The notes below the pieces were generated by a model that saw nothing but the letters and a program-made list of their open reading frames with translations, did not search any database and was not told the origin of the DNA. From Pseudomonas synxantha (GTDB lineage Bacteria; Pseudomonadota; Gammaproteobacteria; Pseudomonadales; Pseudomonadaceae), in the NCBI RefSeq assembly GCF_900105675.1, contig NZ_LT629786.1:1488001-1552000 (forward strand): a DNA stretch of 64,000 bases, in the 5' to 3' direction. Shown here in pieces: positions 7,500-19,501 of this stretch. A program made the position numbers and the translations under genes. How positions within the stretch are numbered: position 1 is the stretch's first letter; every line of letters begins with the position of its first letter.

Positions 7500-8963
7500 T
7501 CAAACCCCCAGCACCGCATGCTGCACCAAGGTGAGCAACGGTTGTGGGTACACGCCCAGGAAGAACGCGAGCAGGGCGATGGCCAGCAGCATCACGCCGC
7601 CTGCCTTCTGTTCCCAATGCAACTCGGCATCCACACGGCGCAGGTTGGGCTCGATCAGGTACAGGGTGACCATCACGCGCAGGTAGTAGAACACGCCGAT
7701 GGCGCTGCCCAGCACCAGCGATGCTACCAACCACCACTCGTGGGCTTCGACACCCGTGGCGACAATGTAGAACTTGCCGATAAAGCCCGCAGTCAGCGGG
7801 ATACCAGCCAGGGACAGCATCATTACGGTCAGCACGGCAGTCAGGTACGGACGGCGCCAGAACAGGCCGCGGTATTCGTACAGGGCGTCGGCGTCACGGC
7901 CTTTGTAAGGCGAGGACATCAGCGTGATCACACCGAAGGCGCCAAGGCTGGTGATCACGTAGGTGACCAGGTACACGCCAATGGCTTCCACGGCCAGGCC
8001 CTTGCTCGCCACCAGGGCGATCAGCAGGTAGCCGAAGTGGGCGATGGACGAGTAACCCAGCAGACGCTTGAGGTTGTTCTGGGTCAGCGCCAGCAGGTTA
8101 CCGAACAGGATCGACGCAATGGCGATCACGGTCAGCACGTTGCTCAGCACCCCAGTGTTGGCAGCAGGCGAGATCTGGAACAGACGCACCATTACCGCAA
8201 ATACCGCTACCTTCGACGCAGTCGCCAGGAACGCAGCCACTGGCGCCGGGGCGCCTTCGTACACGTCCGGGGTCCACAGGTGGAAGGGTACCAGGGAGAG
8301 CTTGAACGCCAGGCCGATCAGCATCATCGCCAGGCCCAGCTGGGCAATCGGCGCCGGGCTGTTGGTGGCGGCCAGGGCGTGGCCGATACCGGTGAAGCTC
8401 AGGCTGCCGGCTTCGGCGTAGAGCAGGGCCATACCGAACAACAGGAACGCGGAACCGGCGGCCGACAGCACCATGTACTTGATGCCGGCTTCCAGGGAGC
8501 GCTTGTTGAAGAAGGCGTAGGCCACCAGGCCGTAGGTCGGGATCGACAGCAGTTCCAGGCCGATGAACAAGCCGGCCAGGTGCTGCGCACTGACCAGCAC
8601 GATACCGCCGGCCGCAGCCAGCAGGATCAGCAGGTACAACTCTTCCTTGTTACCTGGGTAACCGGTGCCGCCTTCGCCGAGGTAGGCGTGGGCGAGGGTC
8701 ACGCACGCCAGGGTCGCCACCAGGATCAGGGCGATGTACAGCAGCGCGAAGTCATCGACCATCATCAGCGGGGTCACCGCCAATGGCGCGACCTTGAGGG
8801 CCGGAATGATCGACAGCAGGGCCAGGTTCAAACCGGCACAGGACAGCAGGAACGTTTGCGAGTGATTGCGGCGCCAGGCGATCGCCAGCATCACCACCAC
8901 AATGGTGAGGCTGGTGATCAGCAGCGGCGCAAGCGCGATAAAGTGTTGGATCGTGAATTCCAT
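7500..8963 (-). CDS. nuoN: NADH-quinone oxidoreductase subunit N
   Basis: The 487-aa polytopic inner-membrane subunit is one of the three antiporter-like proton-pumping modules of complex I, expected to have 14 helices. The conserved proton-channel Glu is visible in [16 protein letters not shown] 8963 gives the standard N-terminus [11 protein letters not shown]; the 21 upstream in-frame residues overlap the nuoM end and are not typical. It lies 7 bp after nuoM and is the last gene of the operon, followed by a hairpin terminator. Confidence 0.97.
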   Translation of the reverse strand: MEFTIQHFIALAPLLITSLTIVVVMLAIAWRRNHSQTFLLSCAGLNLALLSIIPALKVAPLAVTPLMMVDDFALLYIALILVATLACVTLAHAYLGEGGTGYPGNKEELYLLILLAAAGGIVLVSAQHLAGLFIGLELLSIPTYGLVAYAFFNKRSLEAGIKYMVLSAAGSAFLLFGMALLYAEAGSLSFTGIGHALAATNSPAPIAQLGLAMMLIGLAFKLSLVPFHLWTPDVYEGAPAPVAAFLATASKVAVFAVMVRLFQISPAANTGVLSNVLTVIAIASILFGNLLALTQNNLKRLLGYSSIAHFGYLLIALVASKGLAVEAIGVYLVTYVITSLGAFGVITLMSSPYKGRDADALYEYRGLFWRRPYLTAVLTVMMLSLAGIPLTAGFIGKFYIVATGVEAHEWWLVASLVLGSAIGVFYYLRVMVTLYLIEPNLRRVDAELHWEQKAGGVMLLAIALLAFFLGVYPQPLLTLVQHAVLGV

Positions 8964-8970
8964 AGCGCTC

Positions 8971-10503
8971 TTACCGGGCCGAAGCGAGTTGAGAGAAGGC
9001 GGTGCCGAACCACTGCTGCACGCCATGCATCGTTGCGGCAGAAGTGTCCAGGAACGGCTGCGGGTATACGCCGATGAAGATCAGCAATACCGCAAGGCCG
9101 AGCACCATGATCAGTTCGCGGGCATCCATACCGTGCAGCACGGTGTCCGACTTGGCCGGGCCGAAATACGCGCGGTGGATCATGATCAGCGAGTAGACCG
9201 AACCGAACACCAGGCCGGACGTGGCGATGGCGCTGATCCATGGCGTCTGCACGAAGGCCCCCATCAGGATCAGGAACTCGCCGATGAAGTTACCGGTACC
9301 CGGCAAGCCCAGGGACGCCGCGGCGAAGAACAGGCTGATCGCCGGCAGGTATGCGATGCGCGACCACACGCCACCCATCTCACGCATGTCACGGGTGTGC
9401 AGGCGTTCGTACAGCTGACCACTGAGGATAAACAGGGCAGCCGCCGAAACACCGTGGGCCAACATCTGGATCACCGCGCCTTGCAGCGCCAGCTGGCTGC
9501 CGGAGTAGATGCCGATCAGTACGAAGCCCATGTGGGAAACGGACGAGAAGGCAATCAGACGCTTGATGTCGGTTTGCGCGAAGGCCAGGAACGCACCGTA
9601 GAAGATCCCGATCAGACCCAGGGTCATGGCGATCGGCGCAAACTCGGCCGAGGCATTCGGGAACAGCGGCAGGGCGAAACGCAACAGGCCGTAGGCCGCC
9701 GTCTTCAGCAGGATACCAGCCAGGTCCACGGAGCCGGCAGTCGGCGCCTGGGCGTGGGCGTCAGGCAACCAGGAGTGGAACGGCACCACCGGCAGCTTCA
9801 CCGCGAAGGCGATGAAGAAGCCGAGCATCAGGATGTACTCGGTGGTCAGCGACATCTTGGTCTTCAACAGGTCGGCGTAGTTGAAGGTAATCACGCCAGT
9901 ATTGTTGAAGTTGACCAGCACCAGGCCCAGGATCGCCACCAACATGATCAGGCCGGACGCCTGGGTGAAGATGAAGAACTTGGTCGCCGCGTAGATCCGG
10001 GTTTTCTTGCCGTCCGAAGAACTGTGACCCCAGAGCGCGATGAGGAAGTACATCGGCACCAGCATCATTTCCCAGAAGAAGAAGAACATGAACAGGTCCA
10101 GCGCCAGAAACACGCCGACAACGCCGCCCAGGATCCACATCAGGTTCAGGTGGAAGAAGCCCACGTGACGCTGGATCTCTTTCCAGGAGCAGAGTACCGA
10201 GAGGATACCCAGCAGGCCGGTCAGCAGGATCATCAACAGCGACAGGCCGTCGAGGGCCAGGTGCACGTTGATGCCAAAGCGCTGGATCCACACGTGCTTG
10301 AATTCAAGCGCGAAAGTCGGATCGACACCCGGTGCCGGAGCAAATGAATAGTCGCCATGGGCCCACAGCCAGAGGCCGAGTGCGAGTTCCAGGGACATGG
10401 TCAGCAACGCAATCCAGCGGGGGAGGGTGGCGCCGAAGCGTTCACCCATCCAGCAGAGCAGGCCGCCGATAAAGGGGATCAGGATTAGCCAGGGCAGAAT
10501 CAT
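8971..10503 (-). CDS. nuoM: NADH-quinone oxidoreductase subunit M
   Basis: A 510-aa antiporter-like membrane subunit of complex I, related to NuoL and NuoN. The essential channel Glu is in [15 protein letters not shown], and the central Lys/His region in helices 7-8 reads [22 protein letters not shown] 10503 gives the usual start [11 protein letters not shown]; the longer frame to 10548 adds untypical residues. A 55-bp gap separates it from nuoL, larger than most in this operon, but no terminator was seen there. Confidence 0.97.
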   Translation of the reverse strand: MILPWLILIPFIGGLLCWMGERFGATLPRWIALLTMSLELALGLWLWAHGDYSFAPAPGVDPTFALEFKHVWIQRFGINVHLALDGLSLLMILLTGLLGILSVLCSWKEIQRHVGFFHLNLMWILGGVVGVFLALDLFMFFFFWEMMLVPMYFLIALWGHSSSDGKKTRIYAATKFFIFTQASGLIMLVAILGLVLVNFNNTGVITFNYADLLKTKMSLTTEYILMLGFFIAFAVKLPVVPFHSWLPDAHAQAPTAGSVDLAGILLKTAAYGLLRFALPLFPNASAEFAPIAMTLGLIGIFYGAFLAFAQTDIKRLIAFSSVSHMGFVLIGIYSGSQLALQGAVIQMLAHGVSAAALFILSGQLYERLHTRDMREMGGVWSRIAYLPAISLFFAAASLGLPGTGNFIGEFLILMGAFVQTPWISAIATSGLVFGSVYSLIMIHRAYFGPAKSDTVLHGMDARELIMVLGLAVLLIFIGVYPQPFLDTSAATMHGVQQWFGTAFSQLASAR

Positions 10504-10558
10504 GACGGGCTCGTTTCCTTTCGCAAGTTCGCAAAGTACGCAGTGCACTTAAACATAG

Positions 10559-12412
10559 TCAGACCGCTACCACGACGATGGCGCCGATCACCAGCACGGC
10601 ACCCGCCGCCATGGATGCTGCATACCAACGCAGTTGGCCAGTCTCGCTGCGGCTCAGGGCTGTGTGACCAGCCTTGGCGGCGCGCGGGATCAAACCGATG
10701 GTCTGGTCGAGCGGGTCTTTGCGCAGTACATGGCTGATGGCGAGGTATGGCTTGACGAACAGTTTGTCGTAGATCCAATCGAAGCCCCAGGCAGCGAACC
10801 ACCAGGCCGACAGGAAGCGCCCGATGCCACTGTTGGCCACGGCGGTCACGAAGCGACGCTTGCCGAGGAACAGCAGGGCTGCCAGCAGGATACCGGCGAT
10901 GGCAATGGCGCCCGAGGCGATTTCCAGGCTGTGCTTGTCTGCGCCGCCGGCATGGCCAACGCTTTCTGGCAATACGCCGGCCAGTGGTGGAGTGATCATG
11001 GCGCCGATGAAGGTCGACAGGATGATCAGCACCGACAGTGGCAGCCAGTGGGAGATGCCGTGGCCTGCGTGCGCTTCGGTCTTGGCTTCACCGTGGAAGG
11101 TGATGAAGATCAGGCGGAAGGTGTACAGCGAGGTCATGAATGCACCCACCAGGCCTGCGTACAGCAGGTTCTGGTTACCGCTGGCAAAGGCTTCCCAGAG
11201 GATTTCATCCTTGGAGTAGAAGCCGGCGGTCACCAGCGGCAGGGCGGCCAGGGCGGCACCACCGACGATGAAGCTGGCGTAGGCCAGTGGCAGTTTCTTC
11301 CACAGGCCACCCATCTTGAAGATGTTCTGCTCGTGGTGGCAGGCGACGATCACCGCACCGGAGGCGAGGAACAGCAGGGCCTTGAAGAACGCGTGGGTCA
11401 TCAGGTGGAAGATCGCCGCGTCCCAGGCGCCAACGCCCAGGGCCAGGAACATGTAGCCGATCTGGCTCATGGTCGAGTAGGCGAGGATACGCTTGATGTC
11501 GGTCTGCACCAGCGCGGCGAAGCCGGCCAGTACCAGGGTCACGCCGCCGACGATGCCGACAAGATGCAGGATATCCGGCGCCAGGGTGAACAGGCCGTGG
11601 GTACGGGCGATCAGGTAGACACCGGCGGTCACCATGGTTGCGGCGTGGATCAGTGCCGACACCGGGGTCGGGCCGGCCATCGCATCCGCCAGCCAGGTCT
11701 GCAGCGGCAGTTGCGCGGATTTACCCACGGCGCCGCCCAGCAGCATCAGGGTCGCCAGGGTGATCCAGAAGTCGCCGACCTGGAATTTCTGCGGTGCCAG
11801 CACCAGCAGTTCCTGGATGTTCAGTGTGCCCACCTGTTGGAACAGGATAAACAGGCCGATGGCCATGAACACGTCGCCGATGCGGGTGACGATGAAGGCC
11901 TTGAGTGCCGCGTTACCGTTGTTGCGGTTGCTGTAGTAGAAACCGATCAACAGGTACGAGCACAGGCCCACGCCTTCCCAGCCGAAGTACAGGAACAACA
12001 GGTTATCGCCCAGCACCAGGAACAGCATGCTGGCGATAAACAGGTTGGTGTACGAGAAGAAGCGCGAGTAACCGGCTTCACCGCGCATGTACCAGGACGC
12101 GAACAGGTGGATCAGGAAGCCCACACCGACCACCACGCCGAGCATGGTGATCGACAGGCCGTCGATGTAGAGGGCGAAGTTGGGCTTGAAGCCCTCCACC
12201 GACATCCACTGCCACAGCACCAGGGTGTAGTGACCGCCTTCGGGCGGTGCGACGTTGAATTGCCAGATGACGTAGGCGGCCACGATGGCCGACAGGCCAA
12301 TGGAACCCACGCCGACCAGGGCCGAGAGGTTTTCCGACCAGCGCCCGCGAGAGAACGACAGCAGCAGGAAACCGATCAGGGGGAATACGAAAGTCAGAAA
12401 GATCATGTTCAT
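10559..12412 (-). CDS. nuoL: NADH-quinone oxidoreductase subunit L
   Basis: The 617-aa distal antiporter-like subunit carries the long C-terminal lateral helix that spans the membrane arm of complex I. The channel Glu is in [14 protein letters not shown], and the motif [20 protein letters not shown] marks the discontinuous helix 7-8 region. The C-terminal amphipathic part (about residues 530-590) and the last transmembrane helix are present, so it is full length. Its ATG overlaps the nuoK stop by 4 nt (ATGA), indicating translational coupling. Confidence 0.97.
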   Translation of the reverse strand: MNMIFLTFVFPLIGFLLLSFSRGRWSENLSALVGVGSIGLSAIVAAYVIWQFNVAPPEGGHYTLVLWQWMSVEGFKPNFALYIDGLSITMLGVVVGVGFLIHLFASWYMRGEAGYSRFFSYTNLFIASMLFLVLGDNLLFLYFGWEGVGLCSYLLIGFYYSNRNNGNAALKAFIVTRIGDVFMAIGLFILFQQVGTLNIQELLVLAPQKFQVGDFWITLATLMLLGGAVGKSAQLPLQTWLADAMAGPTPVSALIHAATMVTAGVYLIARTHGLFTLAPDILHLVGIVGGVTLVLAGFAALVQTDIKRILAYSTMSQIGYMFLALGVGAWDAAIFHLMTHAFFKALLFLASGAVIVACHHEQNIFKMGGLWKKLPLAYASFIVGGAALAALPLVTAGFYSKDEILWEAFASGNQNLLYAGLVGAFMTSLYTFRLIFITFHGEAKTEAHAGHGISHWLPLSVLIILSTFIGAMITPPLAGVLPESVGHAGGADKHSLEIASGAIAIAGILLAALLFLGKRRFVTAVANSGIGRFLSAWWFAAWGFDWIYDKLFVKPYLAISHVLRKDPLDQTIGLIPRAAKAGHTALSRSETGQLRWYAASMAAGAVLVIGAIVVVAV

Positions 12413-12717
12413 CCGCGCATCTCACTGGCAGCGTCGATATCAAGCGTATGGAAGCGACGATACAGTTGCAGCAGGATCGCCAGGCCAATACTGGCCTCTG
12501 CGGCTGCCAGGCTGATCACCAGGATGAACATCACTTGTCCATCCGGCTGGCCCCAACGTGCACCGGCAACGATGAACGCCAGTGCCGCGGCGTTCATCAT
12601 GATTTCCAGGCTCATCAACACGAACAGAATGTTACGGCGCACCATCAGGCCGACCAGGCCAAGGCAGAACAGGATGCCGGCGACCGCCAGACCATGCTCC
12701 AAAGGGATAGCAGGCAT
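12409..12717 (-). CDS. nuoK: NADH-quinone oxidoreductase subunit K
   Basis: The 102-aa subunit has three transmembrane helices and two buried glutamates of the proton pathway: Glu38 in [10 protein letters not shown] and Glu74 in [10 protein letters not shown]. Two ATGs are possible. The one at 12717 sits 8 nt after AAGGAG and gives the standard 102-aa length and N-terminus MPAIPLEHG; the one at 12723 is only 2 nt from the same Shine-Dalgarno. It starts just after the nuoJ stop and overlaps nuoL by 4 nt. Confidence 0.95.
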   Translation of the reverse strand: MPAIPLEHGLAVAGILFCLGLVGLMVRRNILFVLMSLEIMMNAAALAFIVAGARWGQPDGQVMFILVISLAAAEASIGLAILLQLYRRFHTLDIDAASEMRG

Positions 12718-12719
12718 CG

Positions 12720-13223
12720 TCATTGCTCCTTGGCTTCGTTGCGGCCCAAGTGGAAGGCGGTGATGGCTGCGGCGAGCAGCAGCATCGAAGCCAGTTCGAC
12801 CACCAGCAGGTACGGGCCGAACAGGCTGATGCCCACGGCTTTCGCGTCCACGGTGGTGTGGCCGATGGCCTGGCCGCTCTGGTGAGCGAACAGCACATAC
12901 AGCAGTTCACCCAGCAGCAGCGCTGCGAGGACAACCGGGCCGAGCCAGATGCCGGGCTTGAGCCAGACGCGTTCCTGAGCCACCGAAGCCGGCCCGAGGT
13001 TGAGCATCATCACCACAAACACGAACAGCACCATGATGGCGCCGGCGTAGGCAATCACTTCCAGTACACCGGCGAACGGTGCGCCGAGGCTGAAAAAGGT
13101 CATGGCCACGGCGATCAGCGAAATGATCAGGTAGAGCAGGGCGTGCACGGGGTTGGTGTTGGTGATCACGCGAAGCGTGGCCACCACTGCAATACCCGAT
13201 GCGAAATAGAAAGCGAATTCCAT
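12720..13223 (-). CDS. nuoJ: NADH-quinone oxidoreductase subunit J
   Basis: A 167-aa five-helix membrane subunit of complex I that contributes the pi-bulge helix near the quinone-end of the membrane arm. The signature stretch [13 protein letters not shown]...[24 protein letters not shown] is split here only for brevity and is fully present. The start at 13223 has AAGGAAG 5-11 nt upstream. It lies 9 bp after nuoI. Confidence 0.96.
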   Translation of the reverse strand: MEFAFYFASGIAVVATLRVITNTNPVHALLYLIISLIAVAMTFFSLGAPFAGVLEVIAYAGAIMVLFVFVVMMLNLGPASVAQERVWLKPGIWLGPVVLAALLLGELLYVLFAHQSGQAIGHTTVDAKAVGISLFGPYLLVVELASMLLLAAAITAFHLGRNEAKEQ

Positions 13224-13232
13224 CTTTCTTCC

Positions 13233-13781
13233 TTAAGGCAGCAAGCTCTTCACGTTGATCGGCTCGGCTTCGTTTTGTGCGGCGCCCTTCGGCTTACCGG
13301 CAACGGCCATACCTGCAACACGATAGAAGTTGTAATCAGGGTTTTTACCGGGACCAGAGATCAGCAGATCTTCTTTCTCGTACACCAGGTCCTGACGTTT
13401 GAACTCGGCCATCTCGAAATCCGGTGTGAGCTGGATCGCGGTGGTCGGGCAAGCTTCCTCGCAGAGGCCGCAGAAAATGCAGCGCGAGAAGTTGATACGG
13501 AAGAAGTCCGGGTACCAGCGACCGTCTTCGGTTTCAGCTTTCTGCAGGGAGATGCAACCCACCGGGCACGCCACGGCGCACAGGTTGCAGGCTACGCAAC
13601 GCTCTTCGCCGTCGGGGTCTCGGGTCAGTACGATGCGGCCGCGATAGCGCGGCGGCAGGTACACCGCTTCTTCGGGGTATTGCAGGGTGTCGCGTTTGCG
13701 AAAGCCGTGACCGAACACCATCACCAGGCTTCGCAACTGGGTACCGGTACCCTTAACGATGTCGCCAATATATTTGAACAT
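13233..13781 (-). CDS. nuoI: NADH-quinone oxidoreductase subunit I (two 4Fe-4S clusters)
   Basis: The 182-aa peripheral-arm subunit holds clusters N6a and N6b, which pass electrons from NuoG to NuoB. Both ferredoxin motifs are intact: [14 protein letters not shown] and [15 protein letters not shown]. The basic N-terminus ([18 protein letters not shown]) anchors the protein against NuoH. Its start is 11 bp downstream of nuoH. Length is that of Pseudomonas homologues. Confidence 0.97.
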   Translation of the reverse strand: MFKYIGDIVKGTGTQLRSLVMVFGHGFRKRDTLQYPEEAVYLPPRYRGRIVLTRDPDGEERCVACNLCAVACPVGCISLQKAETEDGRWYPDFFRINFSRCIFCGLCEEACPTTAIQLTPDFEMAEFKRQDLVYEKEDLLISGPGKNPDYNFYRVAGMAVAGKPKGAAQNEAEPINVKSLLP

Positions 13782-13792
13782 GGGTCAAATCC

Positions 13793-14800
13793 TCACTGAA
13801 CCGCGGCAGCAGGCGTGTTCAACAACACGACGGCAGCCGTCACCAGCAAATTGATCAGGGTCAGCGGCAGGCAGAATCTCCAGCTGAAATCCATCACCTG
13901 GTCATAGCGTGGGCGCGGAATCGAGGCGCGCAGCAGGATGAACAGCATGATGAAGAACGCGGTCTTCAAGAAGAACCAGAAGAAGGCCAACTGCGGCAGG
14001 ATGCCGAACGGACCGTGCCATCCGCCGAAGAACAGCGTGACCAGCAGGGCCGAGATCAAGATGATGCCGATGTACTCACCGACGAAGAACATGCCCCACT
14101 TCATGCCGGCATATTCAATGTGGTAACCGTCGGCCAGTTCCTGTTCCGCTTCCGGCTGGTCGAACGGGTGACGGTGAGTCACGGCCACGCCAGCGATGAA
14201 GAAGGTACAGAAGCCAAAGAACTGCGGAATGATGAACCACAGGTTCTGCGCCTGGTACTCGACGATGTCGCGCATGTTGAACGAACCAACCTGCACCACG
14301 ATGCCCATCAGTGCCAACCCCATGAACACTTCATAGGATACGGTTTGCGCCGAGGCACGCAAGCTGCCCAGCAGGGCGAACTTGTTGTTGCTCGACCAAC
14401 CGGCGAACAGCACCGCGTACACCGACAAACCGGCCATGGCGAAGAAGAACAGCAGGCCGATGTTCAGGTCCGCCACACCCCAGGTCGGGGTGATCGGGAT
14501 GATCGCGAAGGCGACCAGCAAGGCGCTCATGGCCACCACCGGTGCCAGGGTGAAGATCACCTTGTCGGCAAACGGCGGGGTCCAGTCTTCCTTGAAGAAC
14601 ATTTTCAGCATGTCGGCCGCGATCTGGAACATGCCGAATGGGCCAACGCGGTTCGGACCGTAGCGGTCCTGCCACCAGCCCAGCAGGCGACGCTCGACGA
14701 AGCTGAGCAGGGCGCCCGCGACGACCACGGCCAACAGGATCACGATGGCCTTGACCACCGAGATGATCACGTCAATTACTTCCGGCGTGAACCAAGTCAT
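13793..14800 (-). CDS. nuoH: NADH-quinone oxidoreductase subunit H
   Basis: The 335-aa membrane subunit forms the heel of complex I and part of the quinone chamber. Eight helices are expected. The family signature [11 protein letters not shown] is present near residue 45, and the acidic E-channel loop is visible around [17 protein letters not shown]. The start codon overlaps the nuoG stop by 4 nt, so translation is coupled. Confidence 0.97.
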   Translation of the reverse strand: MTWFTPEVIDVIISVVKAIVILLAVVVAGALLSFVERRLLGWWQDRYGPNRVGPFGMFQIAADMLKMFFKEDWTPPFADKVIFTLAPVVAMSALLVAFAIIPITPTWGVADLNIGLLFFFAMAGLSVYAVLFAGWSSNNKFALLGSLRASAQTVSYEVFMGLALMGIVVQVGSFNMRDIVEYQAQNLWFIIPQFFGFCTFFIAGVAVTHRHPFDQPEAEQELADGYHIEYAGMKWGMFFVGEYIGIILISALLVTLFFGGWHGPFGILPQLAFFWFFLKTAFFIMLFILLRASIPRPRYDQVMDFSWRFCLPLTLINLLVTAAVVLLNTPAAAVQ

Positions 14801-17511
14801 TGCGCTGCCTCCTGCAGACCGTCAACGGTTTTGCCGAAAATGGCAGGCGGAATACCGGCGAGGCCTTTAGGCAGTGCAACCAGGCCGGCACCCAGCTCGT
14901 CATTGATACGCAGCGGCAGGCGCAAGGTCTGGCCGGCCACGTTAAGGCTGAGCAGCGCACCGTCGTTGACGCCCAGGCGGTCGGCTTCGGACTTGGCCAG
15001 CGACACGTAGGCCGCAGGAATGCGCTCCTGCACCGGTGCGGCCTTGGAAGAGGTCTCCTCGCTGCCAAACAGGTGGAAGAACGGCACGACCTGCCAGGTG
15101 CCCGGGGCTGGGTTGAACGGACGCGGTACCGCAGCGAACCAGTTCAGCGAGTCACCGGTGCTTTCGATCAGGCGGGTGCCCGGGTCGCCAGCACGGATGT
15201 GACCACCGACTTCGTCCTGGAACTTGTTCCAGGCCTGCGGCGAGTTCCAGCCCGGCGACCAGGCAAACGGCACCTGCTGACGCGGCTCGGTCGACCCCGA
15301 ATAACCTTCCATGGAGAAGGCGAAAGCGGTGTCGATGTCTTGTGGGGTACGCGGTTCGTGCACGCTGATATCAGCACGCATGGCGGTACGCCCCGAGTAG
15401 CGCAGCGGTTCACGGGCCAGTTTCAGGCCCTTGATACGGAACGCGGCGGACGGCGCGGCGTCGACGATGCGAGCCAACTGCGGCGCGCTCGCAGCGGTGG
15501 CTGCGGTGACGTGGTCGAGCTGGGTCCAGTCAATCGGCTGGTTCAGCAGGGTGGCGCGCAGGGCATGCAGCCAGCGCCAGCCTTCGTGCACCAGGATGCT
15601 GGCATCCATGTATTTCGGATCGAACACCTGGAAGAAGCGCTGGGCGCGGCCTTCCTGGCTGACCAGGGTACCGTCGCCTTCGGCGAAGGTGGCGGCTGGC
15701 AGCACCAGGTCGGCACGCTCGCTGGTAGCGGTCTTCTGGTGGTCGGCCACGATCAGCACCTTGGCGGCGTTCAGCGCAGCGTCAACCTTGGCGGCGTCGG
15801 TGCGGGTGTACAGGTCGTTTTCCAGCACCACGATGGCGTCAGCGCTGCCGTCGGTCACCGCTTGCAGGGCGGCGTCCAGGGACTCGCCACCGAGCATGGC
15901 CAGGCCGAGGCTGTTGGCTTCCGGCACGACCAGGCTGATGGAGCCGTTCTTGTCGCGCAGCTTCAGGGCTTTGGCGATGTTGGCAGCCGCTTCGATCAGC
16001 GCCTTGGAACCCAGGGAGGTGCCGGCAATGATCAAGGGACGCTTGGCCGCCAGCAGGGCGTCGGCGATGCGCTGGGCCAGTTCGACGGCTTCGGTGTCCA
16101 GGCCGTCGACAGCAGGCGCGCTGGCGTCGAGGGCGTGGGCCACGGCGAAACCGATACGGGCCAGGTCGTCAGGTGCTGCGTGGACGCATTCTTCGGCGAT
16201 GTCGTCGAGCTTGGTTTCAGCCAGGGAAGCGATAAACAGCGGGTTCAGCGCGTGCTGGCCGATGTTTTTCACCGCGGCATCGAGCCACGGCTGCACGCGC
16301 ATGGCGTCGGCCATCTCTTCGGCCTTGCCCTTGACCGACTGGCGCAGCGACAGGGCGATGCGAGCGGCGGTCTGGGTCAGGTCTTCACCGAGCACGAAGA
16401 TGGCATCGTGGTCTTCGATGTCGCGCATGTTCGGCACTGGCAGCGGGCTGTCATTCAGCACTTGCAGGACCAGGCGGATACGCTCCAGTTCACCGGCTTC
16501 GATGCCGCAATAGAAGTGCTCGGCGCCGACCAGCTCGCGCAAGGCGAAGTTGCTTTCGAGGCTGGCACGCGGCGAACCGATACCGACGATGTTGCGCCCG
16601 CGCAGCAGGTCGGCGGCTTTATCCAGCGCCGCGTCCAGGCTCAGCTTGGCGCCATCGGCCAGCAGTGGCTGGCGTGGACGGTCTTCGCGGTTGACGTAGC
16701 CATAGCCGAAACGGCCACGGTCGCACAGGAAGTACTGGTTGACCGAACCATTGAAGCGGTTTTCGATGCGACGCAATTCACCGTAGCGCTCGCCCGGCGA
16801 GATGTTGCACCCGCTGGAGCAGCCATGGCAGATGCTCGGTGCGAACTGCATGTCCCACTTACGGTTGTAGCGCTCGGAGTGGGTCTTGTCGGTGAACACA
16901 CCGGTCGGGCAGACCTCGGTGAGGTTGCCTGAGAACTCGCTCTCGAGCACGCCGTCTTCAACGCGACCGAAGTACACGTTGTCGTGGGCGCCGAACACAC
17001 CAAGGTCGGTGCCGCCGGCGTAGTCTTTATAGAAGCGCACGCAGCGGTAGCAGGCGATGCAGCGGTTCATCTCGTGGGAAATGAACGGGCCGAGGTCCTG
17101 GTTCTGGTGGGTACGCTTGGTGAAGCGATAACGGCGCTCGTTGTGGCCGGTCATCACTGTCATGTCTTGCAGGTGGCAGTGACCGCCCTCCTCACAGACC
17201 GGACAGTCGTGGGGGTGGTTGGTCATCAGCCATTCGACAACGCTGGCGCGGAACGCCTTGGATTCTTCATCGTCGATGGAGATCCAGGTGTTGTCGGTGG
17301 CTGGGGTCATGCAGGACATGACGATACGACCACGGGTGTCGTTCTCGTCGGTGTATTGCTTGACCGCACACTGGCGACAGGCACCGACGCTACCGAGCGC
17401 GGGGTGCCAGCAGAAATACGGGATATCGAGGCCGAGTGACAGACATGCCTGTAACAGGTTGTCCGCCCCATCGACTTCGAGCGCTTTGCCGTCTACGTGG
17501 ATAGTGGCCAT
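14797..17511 (-). CDS. nuoG: NADH-quinone oxidoreductase subunit G
   Basis: The 904-aa largest peripheral subunit carries several Fe-S clusters. The N-terminal 2Fe-2S ligands are Cys34, Cys45, Cys48 and Cys67. The His-Cys3 cluster reads [12 protein letters not shown], a 4Fe-4S site reads RCIACYRC with a later CPTG, and the extra N7 site of bacterial NuoG reads CHGCSSGC with a downstream CDRG. The rest is a degenerate molybdopterin-oxidoreductase domain without cofactor. A 135-bp gap with a hairpin separates it from nuoF, the largest gap in the operon. Confidence 0.97.
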   Translation of the reverse strand: MATIHVDGKALEVDGADNLLQACLSLGLDIPYFCWHPALGSVGACRQCAVKQYTDENDTRGRIVMSCMTPATDNTWISIDDEESKAFRASVVEWLMTNHPHDCPVCEEGGHCHLQDMTVMTGHNERRYRFTKRTHQNQDLGPFISHEMNRCIACYRCVRFYKDYAGGTDLGVFGAHDNVYFGRVEDGVLESEFSGNLTEVCPTGVFTDKTHSERYNRKWDMQFAPSICHGCSSGCNISPGERYGELRRIENRFNGSVNQYFLCDRGRFGYGYVNREDRPRQPLLADGAKLSLDAALDKAADLLRGRNIVGIGSPRASLESNFALRELVGAEHFYCGIEAGELERIRLVLQVLNDSPLPVPNMRDIEDHDAIFVLGEDLTQTAARIALSLRQSVKGKAEEMADAMRVQPWLDAAVKNIGQHALNPLFIASLAETKLDDIAEECVHAAPDDLARIGFAVAHALDASAPAVDGLDTEAVELAQRIADALLAAKRPLIIAGTSLGSKALIEAAANIAKALKLRDKNGSISLVVPEANSLGLAMLGGESLDAALQAVTDGSADAIVVLENDLYTRTDAAKVDAALNAAKVLIVADHQKTATSERADLVLPAATFAEGDGTLVSQEGRAQRFFQVFDPKYMDASILVHEGWRWLHALRATLLNQPIDWTQLDHVTAATAASAPQLARIVDAAPSAAFRIKGLKLAREPLRYSGRTAMRADISVHEPRTPQDIDTAFAFSMEGYSGSTEPRQQVPFAWSPGWNSPQAWNKFQDEVGGHIRAGDPGTRLIESTGDSLNWFAAVPRPFNPAPGTWQVVPFFHLFGSEETSSKAAPVQERIPAAYVSLAKSEADRLGVNDGALLSLNVAGQTLRLPLRINDELGAGLVALPKGLAGIPPAIFGKTVDGLQEAAQ

Positions 17512-17610
17512 GGTTCAAAGTTCTTCGTTGGCCCGTTGTCAGCGGGCGTGGCTAATGGAATCTTGTTATTCATATGCATCTACACAGCCATCAAGGCGTC
17601 AGCACATGAG

Positions 17611-17638
17611 AAAGCCGCAGGCGCAAGCCCTTGGCTTT
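17611..17638. other. Intercistronic hairpin between nuoF and nuoG
   Basis: AAAGCC (17611-17616) can pair with GGCTTT (17633-17638), with an inner AGG/CCT pairing, and lies 9-36 nt past the nuoF stop. The run TTTTTT is on the plus side, so on the transcribed (minus) strand it is an imperfect terminator. It may mark RNA processing or partial attenuation within the operon. Confidence 0.4.
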
Positions 17639-17646
17639 TTTAAGCT

Positions 17647-19005
17647 CTACGCACCGACCATGGTCGGCGATACCACCTGAGTGAGTTCGCCCGCGCGGGT
17701 TGGCGCGATGCCGGCCTCGAATTCAGGGCGGAAGTATTTGATTGCGCTGCCCAATGGCTCCACGGCGCCCGGTGCGTGAGCACAGAAGGTCTTGCCCGGG
17801 CCGAGGAAACCGACCAGGCCCAGCAGGGTCTCGATATCACCCTCGCGACCTTCGCCGTTTTCCAGGGCCATCAGCAGCTTGACGCTCCACGGCAGGCCGT
17901 CACGGCATGGGGTGCAGAAGCCGCAGGATTCACGGGCAAAGAACTGCTCCATGTTGCGCAGCAGCGAGACCATGTTCACCGTGTTGTCCACCGCCATCGC
18001 CAGGCCGGTACCCATGCGGGTGCCGACCTTGCCGATGCCGCCGGCATACATTTGTGCGTCCAGATGCTCGGGGAGCAGGAAGCCGGTGCCGGCGCCGCCT
18101 GGCTGCCAGGCTTTCAAGGTGTAGCCGTCGCGCATGCCGCCGGCGTAGTCCTCGAACAGCTCGCGGGCGGTCACGCCGAACGGCAGTTCCCACAGGCCAG
18201 GGTTCTTGACCTTGCCGGAGAAGCCCATGAGCTTGGTGCCCATGTCTTCGCTGCCTTCACGGGCCAGGGATTTGTACCAGTCCACGCCGTCGGCGATGAT
18301 CGCCGGCACGTTGCACAGGGTCTCGACGTTGTTCACGCAGGTCGGCTTGCCCCACACGCCAACGGCGGCAGGGAAGGGCGGCTTGGAGCGCGGGTTGGCA
18401 CGGCGGCCTTCGAGGGAGTTGATCAGTGCGGTTTCTTCACCGCAGATATAACGCCCGGCGCCGGTGTGCACGAACAGTTCGAAGTCAAAACCGGAACCGA
18501 GGATGTTCTTGCCCAACAGCCCTGCGGCCTTGGCTTCTGCCACGGCACGGTTGAGGTGTTTGGCGGCGGTGGTGTATTCGCCGCGCAGGAAGATGTAGCC
18601 CCGGTAGGTTTTCAGCGCACGGGCGCTGATCAGCATGCCTTCGATCAGCAGATGGGGCAGTTGCTCCATCAGCATGCGGTCTTTCCAGGTGTTGGGCTCC
18701 ATTTCATCCGCGTTGCACAGCAGGTAGCGAATATTGATGGATTCGTCTTTGGGCATCAGCCCCCACTTCACGCCCGTGGGGAAGCCAGCACCGCCGCGGC
18801 CTTTGAGGCCCGCGTCTTTCACGGTCTGGACGATATCGTCCTGGGCCATGTCGGCGAAGGCTTTGCGCGCTGCAGCGTAACCGTTCTTGGCCTGGTATTC
18901 GTCGAGCCATACCGGCTCGCCGTCGTCACGCAGGCGCCAGGTCAGCGGGTGAGTCTCGGCCGAACGCTTGATCAGGTTGGCCGGGCCGAAGGAAGTCAGG
19001 GTCAT
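17647..19005 (-). CDS. nuoF: NADH-quinone oxidoreductase subunit F (NADH/FMN-binding)
   Basis: The 452-aa subunit binds NADH, FMN and the 4Fe-4S cluster N3, and is the electron entry point. The FMN/NADH glycine-rich loop [13 protein letters not shown] is at about residues 67-79. Cluster N3 ligands are in [12 protein letters not shown] plus the later FCAHAPGA. It overlaps nuoE by 4 nt (ATGA) and is followed by a 135-bp gap before nuoG. Confidence 0.97.
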   Translation of the reverse strand: MTLTSFGPANLIKRSAETHPLTWRLRDDGEPVWLDEYQAKNGYAAARKAFADMAQDDIVQTVKDAGLKGRGGAGFPTGVKWGLMPKDESINIRYLLCNADEMEPNTWKDRMLMEQLPHLLIEGMLISARALKTYRGYIFLRGEYTTAAKHLNRAVAEAKAAGLLGKNILGSGFDFELFVHTGAGRYICGEETALINSLEGRRANPRSKPPFPAAVGVWGKPTCVNNVETLCNVPAIIADGVDWYKSLAREGSEDMGTKLMGFSGKVKNPGLWELPFGVTARELFEDYAGGMRDGYTLKAWQPGGAGTGFLLPEHLDAQMYAGGIGKVGTRMGTGLAMAVDNTVNMVSLLRNMEQFFARESCGFCTPCRDGLPWSVKLLMALENGEGREGDIETLLGLVGFLGPGKTFCAHAPGAVEPLGSAIKYFRPEFEAGIAPTRAGELTQVVSPTMVGA

Positions 19006-19499
19006 GGGTAGCCCTCGAGCAATTGGGTCACGCCAGCAGGCTGCACGTCACCGAATGTGTCGTCGTCGATCATCAACGCCGGCGCCTTGTCACAGTTGCC
19101 CAGGCAGCACACCGGCAGCAGCGTGAAGCGGCCGTCTGCGGTGGTCTGGCCGAGGCCGATGCCCAGCTTGGCCTGGATCTCGCTGACCACGGACTCGTGG
19201 CCACCGATGTAGCAGACCATGCTGTCGCACACGCGGATGATGTGGCGGCCAACCGGCTGGCGGAAGATCTGGCTGTAGAACGTGGCCACGCCTTCAACAT
19301 CGCTGGCCGGGATGCCGAGGATCTCGCCGATGGCGTAGAGGGCGCCGTCCGGCACCCAGCCACGTTCCTTCTGCACGATCTTCAAGGCTTCGATCGACGC
19401 CGCGCGCGGATCTTCATAGTGATGCAGCTCGTGCTCGATGGCCGAGCGCTCGGTTTCACTCAAGGTGAAACGGTCTGTCTGGATAAGCGTGCTGTTCAT
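19002..19499 (-). CDS. nuoE: NADH-quinone oxidoreductase subunit E (2Fe-2S)
   Basis: A 165-aa thioredoxin-fold subunit that binds cluster N1a next to NuoF. The four ligands are seen as [10 protein letters not shown] and [10 protein letters not shown]. The helical N-terminal part ([21 protein letters not shown]) is typical. It starts 2 bp after the nuoCD stop and overlaps nuoF by 4 nt. Confidence 0.96.
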   Translation of the reverse strand: MNSTLIQTDRFTLSETERSAIEHELHHYEDPRAASIEALKIVQKERGWVPDGALYAIGEILGIPASDVEGVATFYSQIFRQPVGRHIIRVCDSMVCYIGGHESVVSEIQAKLGIGLGQTTADGRFTLLPVCCLGNCDKAPALMIDDDTFGDVQPAGVTQLLEGYP

Positions 19500-19501
19500 G
19501 C

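Noticed and set aside
10634..12763. 709-codon open frame on the plus strand, antisense to nuoL and nuoK
   Set aside because: A shadow frame produced by GC-rich codon bias; the minus strand encodes intact complex I subunits, and the antisense translation is low-complexity Gln/His/Arg-rich.
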